NCBI GenBank assembly: GCA_943373175.1
Contig: CALSBM010000035.1
Location: 1-30,755 of the forward strand
Reading direction: 5' to 3'
Origin: JAIXUI01 sp943373175
GTDB taxonomy: Bacteria > Bacteroidota > Bacteroidia > UBA7662 > JAIXUI01
Length of the DNA stretch: 30,755 nucleotides
Shown here: piece by piece, positions 16,153-23,084 of the stretch
How positions within the stretch are numbered: the first letter of the stretch is position 1
Layout of the letters: every line of letters starts with the position of its first letter
The notes under the pieces: generated by a model
What the model was told of the DNA's origin: nothing
The model's database searches: none
The model's input: only the letters and a program-made list of their open reading frames with translations
Program-made: the position numbers and the translations under genes

Positions 16153-17778
16153 TCATGGTTTCTTTTTTTGAGTAACCACTTTTTTCTTTTTCGGTGGTTT
16201 GGTTTTACTTTCTGACTTCAACTTAAGTTTCTCAGCTTCTTCTTTAAGCTTATCCGGTTTCTTTAGCCATTCATTCACCATCAGAAACTTCTGTTCAGCA
16301 TTTCTTTTCCTAGCAGTTTCTACTGCCATCCCTTTCAGTTTTAATGCTTCGGGGTCGGTTTTTTTTATAGGAATTAGCTTTCCGTCCGGTTTTTTAAAGA
16401 AGTGAAGCTGGTCGGCTTGGCCTTCCTTCATTTCTACAAGTATTTCTGCGCATTGAAGCGTGTTTGCACCTATATACTTTTTCTGTTCATCTTTCAGCCA
16501 GTAAATGCTTTCAGCATTTCCTTCCATCAGGATGTTTTTCATTTTCTTATTCTCAATTCTTGCGATCGCTTCTCGTCCTTTCACTTGGCTATATCGGATA
16601 CTGTCTTCGACTTTGAGCATAAACGCCTCTTCATGTACCAGAAGCCGGTCTAACTCCTTGTTTTTTGAAAAGAGTTCCATGAATTTTCCCGTAATCTGAT
16701 ACTCTTCAGAGAAAATAATGGGTGAAATGTAGAACCGGAAAACGGAATCTTTCTCAACATACACTAAAGAATCGCAAGAGAATACCAGTTTTTCTTGCAA
16801 TCCATTGACGTTATTCCATGCTTTTAGTACCGTGCTAATGTCTTTCGTATCTTTTTCTCTCCAAAGAGTATCGGCTTGCAACCATAGAGTATCTTCTTCA
16901 CCTGGGAAAGCCATATAGGGAGATTGGCTGGCTAAAATTTTACCAGACTTACGGTTAAATCGTAGGTCATCGGCCCATACTGCAAGCTTTTGAGCACTGT
17001 CGTAAACATGTACAAAGCATTTTCCGTAGCCTCTGTCGCTTTCTTTCTGATAAAAAAGCGTGTCGGCTTTGATAAACTGTAAACTATCGAACAAAACTTC
17101 TGTATTTTGATACAGATACATGTCTTTTGAGCGTGTGTTGTACCATCCACGTTCTGTTTTTATCCTACTATCAGGGGTAACAATAGTGGTGTAGCTCAAT
17201 AAATCGGCTTTTCGCGTATCCGTTTGATAATTCAGACTGTCGCTTCTGAGAGCCAACTCTGCATTGTCGATGGTTACTTTTTCACGAAAAAAAAAGGTTT
17301 TTAACGGACTGTTGTAAATCCCTTTCACACTTGTGAGGATTCCGTCGGGTCGTTTTATTACAGCCCCGGTTTGGTAATACCCAATTTTTGTAGCGGTGTT
17401 GTAGTCTAAACGATTCGTGGTTAGGGTGGTTTCGCCATCTATTAGGTTAACGTTGGAGTCCATAACAGCCTGCCGGGTGTTTCCATCATAAGATAAAAAG
17501 CCGCAAGTGCCACTAAATTTATCTCCTTGGGTAATTCTGACTAACCCATAGCATTCTGCGCGGTTCGTGGACTCGAAAAGCCAAGCTGAATCACAATAAA
17601 GCAGAACATCCTTCTGTGCAAGAATCACATTGCCTATCAGCCTTCGGGCCGGAATACCACTTTGTCTGTCGTAAGATAACTCAGCGGCTTGTCTTATTTC
17701 AACCTTGTCCTGAGCGCAAATAGAACCAGAGTTAATCAACAATAAGTAAAAAAAAAGGCGGGACAAGCGATGTTTCAT
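16153..17778 (-). CDS. OstA-like LPS-transport protein (LptA/LptD N-domain type)
   Basis: I chose ATG 17778 (541 residues), which begins a signal peptide (about 1-23, ending CAQ). An upstream start at 17832 would place 18 non-hydrophobic residues before it. The body is a long series of OstA/LptA-type beta repeats, such as GNVILAQKDVLLYCDSAW, CGFLSYDGNTRQAVMDSNVN, TNRLDYNTATKIGYY and SDSLNYQTDTRKADLLSY, extending to about residue 440. A Lys/Glu-rich tail ends in KPPKKKKVVTQKKKP. These repeats form the periplasmic slide that carries LPS to the outer membrane. It is much longer than LptA (about 185 residues) and lacks the LptD barrel, an architecture I associate with Bacteroidota. Its promoter region is shared with the glycan genes. 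Confidence 0.85.
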   Translation of the reverse strand: MKHRLSRLFFYLLLINSGSICAQDKVEIRQAAELSYDRQSGIPARRLIGNVILAQKDVLLYCDSAWLFESTNRAECYGLVRITQGDKFSGTCGFLSYDGNTRQAVMDSNVNLIDGETTLTTNRLDYNTATKIGYYQTGAVIKRPDGILTSVKGIYNSPLKTFFFREKVTIDNAELALRSDSLNYQTDTRKADLLSYTTIVTPDSRIKTERGWYNTRSKDMYLYQNTEVLFDSLQFIKADTLFYQKESDRGYGKCFVHVYDSAQKLAVWADDLRFNRKSGKILASQSPYMAFPGEEDTLWLQADTLWREKDTKDISTVLKAWNNVNGLQEKLVFSCDSLVYVEKDSVFRFYISPIIFSEEYQITGKFMELFSKNKELDRLLVHEEAFMLKVEDSIRYSQVKGREAIARIENKKMKNILMEGNAESIYWLKDEQKKYIGANTLQCAEILVEMKEGQADQLHFFKKPDGKLIPIKKTDPEALKLKGMAVETARKRNAEQKFLMVNEWLKKPDKLKEEAEKLKLKSESKTKPPKKKKVVTQKKKP

Positions 17779-17789
17779 GCAGACAAGGC

Positions 17790-17797
17790 CAAAATTA
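17790..17797 (-). promoter_or_regulatory. Possible -7 box for the OstA-like gene
   Basis: The minus strand reads TAATTTTG, an exact match to TAnnTTTG, 11 bases before ATG 17778. No TTG is seen at the expected upstream distance, so this rests on one box. It lies 3 bases from a plus-strand CAGATTTG (17800-17807) that could serve the divergent glycosyltransferase gene. Confidence 0.35.
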
Positions 17798-17813
17798 GGC
17801 AGATTTGTATCAC

Positions 17814-18995
17814 GTGAACCCTGAACACTCATCCCGTTATGTTTTGTTTTTGTCGGCTTGGTATCCTCACCGCGATGATTTTACCTTTGGAATATTCGTT
17901 CAACGGCATGCCAAAGATTTAGCAGGGCAAGGGATAAGAGTCATTGTTGCCTGGGTGTTTAGTGGGGTTAATGGGATTGTTGAACCTGAATTCTCTTGTG
18001 AACGCAATGGATTTCTAACAGAGTATTGCTTGTATTATCCTTCCAGAATGGAAACTGGGATAGTCGGGACTGTATTTCGAACTTCCGATTACCTAATTCA
18101 TTATTCATCCCTTATCCAGCAGATTATGCAGACCGAGGGGAAGCCTGCAAGAGTAGTTCTAAATGTAGCAATGAGAGCAGGTTTGTTAGCACTTTGGTTA
18201 AAATACACCCGTGGAGTTCCTTTTATACTAATCGAACATTGGTCAGGTTACTTGCCCGAAGATGGGAGATATCATGGAAAATGGCTCAGAAAAGCCACTG
18301 AATTGGTGTTTAAAGAAGCAGATGGGGTGATGACTGTGTCTAAACAAATGCGCGATAATATGGTGTCCCGCCATGGACTTGCAATGAAACGACATGCTAT
18401 ACTGCCTAATTCTGTTGACGTTGATATTTTTTCATACATTCCTGAAAATCAGCTTATTGAAAGTCCTTTTTTCTATCATGTTTCCAACTTCGTTCATGAG
18501 AAAAATGTACTCGCTTTAGTTGCCGTTTTTGAACAATGTTGGAATGAAGGCATGCAGTACCGTTTGATTTTAAGTGGAGATGGTCCGGATGCTACAACCG
18601 TCAAGAACCGCTACATCCACCGAATTGAAGAAGGTAAGTTGCAGTTAACTGGCAGATTAACTCCTGAAAAAATTGCAAGCTATATGCAACAGGCCACCGC
18701 ATTTGTACTTTTTAGCTTATTCGAAGGGTTGCCCTGTGTGATGCTTGAAGCTTGGTGCACCGGTTTACCCGTGATTGCTCCAGCAACGGGAGGAATTCCG
18801 GAAGTGCTGAATTCGGATAACGGCATACTACTACCTACTAATGATGGCGAGGCCCTTTACAAAGCGGTTTGGGCAATCGATAGAGGGGCGCTTACCTTTG
18901 ATCGGCTTCAAATCCACACACAAGCGAAAGCGAAATATGCTTCCTCGTCTGTTGGCCAGACGCTTTTCAATTTTCTACAGCTAAATAATGAGTAG
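17814..18995 (+). CDS. Glycosyltransferase family 4 (GT-B fold)
   Basis: The protein is about 393 residues from GTG 17814; a TTG at 17805 is an alternative and there is no early ATG. The N-terminal Rossmann domain starts with SSRYVLFLSAWYPHRDDFTFG and a FVQRHAKDL helix, the usual GT4 opening. The C-terminal half holds NSVDVDIFSYIPE, the donor-site block SGDGPD, and the EX7E motif in SLFEGLPCVMLEAWCTGLPV, followed by ATGGIPEVL. It transfers a nucleotide-activated sugar to a growing glycan at the inner membrane face. The last eight bases overlap the flippase gene. Two more glycan genes follow. Confidence 0.93.
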   Translation: MNPEHSSRYVLFLSAWYPHRDDFTFGIFVQRHAKDLAGQGIRVIVAWVFSGVNGIVEPEFSCERNGFLTEYCLYYPSRMETGIVGTVFRTSDYLIHYSSLIQQIMQTEGKPARVVLNVAMRAGLLALWLKYTRGVPFILIEHWSGYLPEDGRYHGKWLRKATELVFKEADGVMTVSKQMRDNMVSRHGLAMKRHAILPNSVDVDIFSYIPENQLIESPFFYHVSNFVHEKNVLALVAVFEQCWNEGMQYRLILSGDGPDATTVKNRYIHRIEEGKLQLTGRLTPEKIASYMQQATAFVLFSLFEGLPCVMLEAWCTGLPVIAPATGGIPEVLNSDNGILLPTNDGEALYKAVWAIDRGALTFDRLQIHTQAKAKYASSSVGQTLFNFLQLNNE

Positions 18996-20235
18996 GTTTC
19001 TTAGCCTCTTGCTTAGTCGGGCTGGAATGTTTGCTTCCAACGGATTGATGATTCTACTCACGGCTCGTTGGTTGGGCGCTGCCGGTCGGGGTGAAGCTAG
19101 CTTGTTATTAGCGGCTATTTCCATTAGTGGATTAATCGCTCAAATCCCGGCAGGCATTGCACTCGTTTATTGGATGCCCCGATTTAGCCATCGTAAAGTT
19201 TTTAAACTTGGGCTGATAACACAGCTTTTCATGGCTTTAATGCTTGGGATTGTTATGGGGCCGTTGTACGGATTTTTAGGCTTGCTTCATCACTTAACGC
19301 ATCTTTTTCGGTATTTTTTATTAGCCTTTAACCGGATGGAAGAAGATGCTTGGGTTTATGTGATTCAAGGTGTTTCTCAAGTATTGCTTTTCATATTATT
19401 TCATTCCATTTCTAGTTCAGATGGCCATTCTAATTTTATCTGGGCCTTTGCATTATCTCAGCTTTTAGGATTAGCATTAGGTTTCTTTTGGTTTATAAAA
19501 GCCAAAAGAACTAGAACCAACGATCTTCCAGAATTGAATGGCAATGAAATAAGGCATTTTTTAGTTCAAGGTGCTGAAGTTCAGGGCGGAAATATACTTT
19601 ACCTGATGATGACCAGATGGATGTTTTTCAGGTTAGAACAAAGTTCAACATTAGCCAACACGGGAGTTTTTTCAGTGGCTATTGCGGCTGTAGAGGCGCT
19701 GTTATTAGCTTCTTCCTCTATGGCAGCAATGCTGATGAATCAAATTGCACAAGACAAAGAGCCAGATAAAATGAAAAAGAAAGCCGTTCAGGTTTCCAGG
19801 CTTTCGTTTTGGGTGACCACCTCCGGTTTGATAATAGTATGCTTTCTACCAACTCGATTTTGGACTACGTTGTTAGGGCCAGAATACGAATCATTAGCTT
19901 CCTTACTTCGCATATTAAGCCCTGGAATAGCTTTAATGGCACTGTCAACGGTTTTACTTCATGCTTATTCAGGGTTAGGAAGATATAGGATCAATTTAAT
20001 GGTTGTTGGAGCTGCCTTGGTGATAAGTTTAATTTTCTCATATTGGCTGATGAAGCCAGAATATGGCCTTTACGGAGCCGGGATTGTAGCCACAATTGCT
20101 TACTCTTCTTTGGCATTGCTGGCGTGGATTCGGTTTGTTTGGGAGTATAAAGTGAAGTTCAGTTACTGGCTTCCGGATTCAACAATGTGGACAACTTTAA
20201 CCCAATATGTGCGGAATAGGCGGTTTTTTTCTTAA
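18988..20235 (+). CDS. Wzx-like polysaccharide flippase (MOP superfamily)
   Basis: The 415-residue protein has about 12 hydrophobic helices. It opens with a family-like LTARWLGAAGRGEASLLLAA segment and has a late block (RFWTTLLGPEYESLASLLRILSPG) that matches the second half of Wzx/PST proteins. These flip undecaprenyl-linked glycans across the inner membrane. It is joined on both sides by gene overlaps (8 bases with the glycosyltransferase, 29 bases with the amidotransferase), so translation of the three is probably coupled. Confidence 0.88.
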   Translation: MSRFLSLLLSRAGMFASNGLMILLTARWLGAAGRGEASLLLAAISISGLIAQIPAGIALVYWMPRFSHRKVFKLGLITQLFMALMLGIVMGPLYGFLGLLHHLTHLFRYFLLAFNRMEEDAWVYVIQGVSQVLLFILFHSISSSDGHSNFIWAFALSQLLGLALGFFWFIKAKRTRTNDLPELNGNEIRHFLVQGAEVQGGNILYLMMTRWMFFRLEQSSTLANTGVFSVAIAAVEALLLASSSMAAMLMNQIAQDKEPDKMKKKAVQVSRLSFWVTTSGLIIVCFLPTRFWTTLLGPEYESLASLLRILSPGIALMALSTVLLHAYSGLGRYRINLMVVGAALVISLIFSYWLMKPEYGLYGAGIVATIAYSSLALLAWIRFVWEYKVKFSYWLPDSTMWTTLTQYVRNRRFFS

Positions 20236-22045
20236 AAAAGCTAACGGGTGGTCGGTGCCTGAAGTACTTAGCAGGTTTAACAGTGCTCTTGCACACCGTG
20301 GGCCTGACGACGAAGGGTACGCCCTTTGGGATGAAAACTGGAACCTTACGTTGGCCGGTGGTAATAATACTGATGAGGAATGGTTTAAGTTGCCGGGTTC
20401 TCGCCGCCTTCTTCGTGAATTGCCTGATCAGCATTGGTCTGGAGGGATGTTACACCGAAGATTGTCGATTCTCGATTTAAGTGTTTCAGGCCATCAGCCT
20501 TATCCATTGGATGAGCAGTCTGCGTTAACTTACAATGGGGAAATCTATAATTTTCGAAGCCTTCTTCCCAGTTTTCAAGCTAATTCCGCGACAGATACAG
20601 AAGTTTTAGCGGCTTTTTTGTCAATTAATGGATTAAACCGACTTGACGAGTTAGACGGAATGTTTGCTTTTGGATGGTTGGATGTGAAGAACGAAGTTTT
20701 AACGCTGGTTCGAGACCGAATGGGTGTTAAACCGCTTTACTATATAAACACCTCTGCTTTTTTTGCTTTTTCATCAGAGCCTTTTCCTTTACATTCATTA
20801 CTTAAAATAAATCCAACTCCTTCATATTCATTAATTTCCGACTATTTAATTCGGGGAATTGTTGAACATAATGGATCAGGCTTTTGGGAACCGGTTGAAG
20901 AGTTAAAACCAGGTGAGTTGCTCAGCTATGAGTTGAAAACAGGAGTTGTTTCGAAACATCACTGGTTTAATGCTGATAGTGTTGAAAAAAAACCTCCTAC
21001 GATAGCCAGAAGGGAGCTAGAAGATTCTCTTCAAAAAAGTGTTTTACTTAGGTTACAGAGTGATGTTCCAATAGGATGCAGCTTATCCGGTGGATTAGAT
21101 TCAGGAATAATAACTGCCATTTCGCGCTTGCTTAAGCCCAATGAACCTTTAAAGGCATTTACAGCAACGTGGCCAGGGCATCCCGAAAGCGAGGCAGAAC
21201 TTGCCCGTATGGTTGCCGTTAAAACCGGCGCTGAATGGATTGAAGTGCCGTTGCTTACATCGAATCTTGAGCATTATTGGAGTGAAATAACCCGTTTTCA
21301 GGGTTATCCATTAATTCATACCAGCACACTGGCTCAAGGAAAGGTTATGCAAGCTGCTGCAAACCAAGGGATTAAAGTAATGTTAGACGGCCAGGGTGGA
21401 GACGAACTTTTTGGCGGTTATCGGCATCATGCGTTGATGCAGAACCAGAGTTTAGTCTACTTGATTAAAGCCTTAATGGAAAGCTTGATATCAAAGCTGT
21501 ATCCTTCGTTTCGTTTAGCTTTTCACCCAATGGGTAAGTGCTGGAAAGGTCGTTTGCCGGAAGGACTTCCAATTGCTACTTACAGAACTTCTTCTTCTCT
21601 AAGAAGTTTGTTGATAGAAGAATCGTATGGTGAGGGGTTGAAAAATCTTTTAAGGTGGGCAGATCGAAGTGGAATGGCTTATGGAATAGAAAGTCGATTT
21701 CCTTTAGCAGACAGTCCTGACCTACAATCTGTGGCATTTAGCCTGGCAGATTCTGATGCCATCAGTGAAGAATGGACTAAGCTAGCCTTAAGAAAACTTG
21801 CATCGGAATACCTACCAAAGGAGATTGTATGGAATCGGATTAAATCAGCTTATGGAAGCCCTCAAACGGCCTGGATTGCAGAAAGTTGGAAAAACTGGCT
21901 GAGCGAACTTCATCCAAGCATTCATGAGTTTCTGGATGTCGAAAAACTTAAATCTATTGTACCGATTGCAGTTAAAAGCGGAAGAACCGATTGGGTTTTC
22001 AGAATAAAGGCGCTTTCTGAATGGATGAAAGTGTATTATCACTGA
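20207..22045 (+). CDS. asnB: Asparagine synthase (glutamine-hydrolysing)-type amidotransferase in a glycan operon
   Basis: This is a full-length 612-residue class II glutamine amidotransferase. The nucleophile C2 is in MCGIGGFF, R31-G32-P33-D34 is the RGPD block, and NGEIYN (110-115) is the glutamine site. The synthetase half has the PP-loop SGGLDS at 294-299 and GQGGDELFGGY at 395-405. AsnB-like proteins inside polysaccharide clusters often amidate uronic acids or modify amino sugars instead of making asparagine. The 29-base overlap with the flippase gene favours that role here, but true asparagine synthesis cannot be excluded. Confidence 0.93.
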   Translation: MCGIGGFFLKKANGWSVPEVLSRFNSALAHRGPDDEGYALWDENWNLTLAGGNNTDEEWFKLPGSRRLLRELPDQHWSGGMLHRRLSILDLSVSGHQPYPLDEQSALTYNGEIYNFRSLLPSFQANSATDTEVLAAFLSINGLNRLDELDGMFAFGWLDVKNEVLTLVRDRMGVKPLYYINTSAFFAFSSEPFPLHSLLKINPTPSYSLISDYLIRGIVEHNGSGFWEPVEELKPGELLSYELKTGVVSKHHWFNADSVEKKPPTIARRELEDSLQKSVLLRLQSDVPIGCSLSGGLDSGIITAISRLLKPNEPLKAFTATWPGHPESEAELARMVAVKTGAEWIEVPLLTSNLEHYWSEITRFQGYPLIHTSTLAQGKVMQAAANQGIKVMLDGQGGDELFGGYRHHALMQNQSLVYLIKALMESLISKLYPSFRLAFHPMGKCWKGRLPEGLPIATYRTSSSLRSLLIEESYGEGLKNLLRWADRSGMAYGIESRFPLADSPDLQSVAFSLADSDAISEEWTKLALRKLASEYLPKEIVWNRIKSAYGSPQTAWIAESWKNWLSELHPSIHEFLDVEKLKSIVPIAVKSGRTDWVFRIKALSEWMKVYYH

Positions 22046-22133
22046 TTTTAGAGAGATTTAGCATTTCATTATTGGCCGTTGTGATAAATACCCCATATTA
22101 ACCAGCTAAATTGCGGGAGTAAGGCATCGAAGA

Positions 22134-22685
22134 ATGAAGATTAAAGCCTATGATTTGTATGCTCTGATGGAAGGACACGATGTGTTGCTGTCCTTCAAGG
22201 GAGAAATTACCTCAGAGCTTATGACTTCTATCTTTCAGATTGTTGAAAACAAACTGAATGAAATAGATGAAGATCCTAAAATTAAAAAGAAGGTTTACAA
22301 CATCATGGTTGAATGCCTTCAAAACCTCTATCATCACATGGCAGAGTCAGGTTCTGACCAAACTCTGGCGAAATTAAATAAAGGCCAAGCACTTTTCTTG
22401 ATTGCCAAACAGGGAGAGCATTTCTTCATTTCAACTGGAAACTACATCCGTAAAGAAGATGTATCCACGTTGAATAGTAAGCTAGAAAGAATCAAAAGCA
22501 TGAGCAGAGATGAACTTCGAGAGTATTATCGAGAGATTTTGCATAATGAAGAGCTTTCTGCAAAAGGCGGTGGTGGTTTAGGAATCATCGATATCGCCCG
22601 AAAATCTGATCAAAAAATCAGTTACGATTTCAAGGAAATTGATCAAAATTTCTCCTTTTTTAGCCTCGAGGTAATTATTGGCTAA
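22134..22685 (+). CDS. siaB: SiaB-like protein kinase (DUF6272, GHKL fold)
   Basis: The 183-residue protein resembles SiaB of the Pseudomonas SiaABCD pathway and its Bacteroidota relatives. It has a GHKL-type N box with E60 and N64 (VECLQNLYHH), STGN at 100-103, and the glycine-rich lid GGGGLGIIDIARK at 145-157. SiaB phosphorylates SiaC on a threonine, which frees or blocks SiaC's partner. SiaC is encoded next, with the TTG alternative start of that gene overlapping this one by eight bases. The 88-base gap upstream shows no clear promoter. Confidence 0.88.
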   Translation: MKIKAYDLYALMEGHDVLLSFKGEITSELMTSIFQIVENKLNEIDEDPKIKKKVYNIMVECLQNLYHHMAESGSDQTLAKLNKGQALFLIAKQGEHFFISTGNYIRKEDVSTLNSKLERIKSMSRDELREYYREILHNEELSAKGGGGLGIIDIARKSDQKISYDFKEIDQNFSFFSLEVIIG

Positions 22686-22698
22686 ACTTAAAGCATTC

Positions 22699-23076
22699 AT
22701 GAACGATTTTCATTTGGCCGCAACGCCCAAAACACCGTTGGTTCAGTTTAATTCAGCTTCCGGTATTTTACGATTGGAAGGAAAGTCTATTCCTGAAAAC
22801 TCTGTTGAGTTTTATCGTCCCTTGCTCGAATGGTTGGAAGAATATGCCCAACAACCCGCAGCCAACACGGTTCTTGAGCTCTGTCTCGAATACTTTAATA
22901 CTTCCAGTTCCAAATGTATTTTGGATTTATTTCGAAAATTGGAACAATTGAAATCAACCAATCCAGTTGCTATTTTTTGGTATTACGATGCAGATGACGA
23001 GGATATGAGAGAAGTTGGGGAAGATTATCAGGCACTGTTACAAGTCCCCATTACACTAGTTGCGCTCGAAGAATAG
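22699..23076 (+). CDS. siaC: SiaC-like regulatory phosphoprotein (DUF1987)
   Basis: The protein is 125 residues from ATG 22699; a TTG at 22678 would overlap siaB. The family landmarks are SGILRLEGKSIPENSVEFYRPL at 21-42, LEYFNTSSSKCILDL at 63-77, and WYYDADDEDMREVGEDY at 94-110. With this start the threonine in NTSSSK is residue 68, the same number as the threonine reported to be phosphorylated by SiaB in P. aeruginosa. The fold is STAS-like, as in anti-sigma antagonists. In Pseudomonas unphosphorylated SiaC activates the diguanylate cyclase SiaD; no GGDEF gene is present here, so the local target is unknown. Confidence 0.9.
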   Translation: MNDFHLAATPKTPLVQFNSASGILRLEGKSIPENSVEFYRPLLEWLEEYAQQPAANTVLELCLEYFNTSSSKCILDLFRKLEQLKSTNPVAIFWYYDADDEDMREVGEDYQALLQVPITLVALEE

Positions 23077-23084
23077 AGGATAAA

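Noticed and set aside
17814..22045. Horizontally acquired glycan island
   Set aside because: There are no transposase, integrase, tRNA end or flanking repeats, and the genes interlock with ordinary neighbours, so transfer cannot be supported from this sequence alone.
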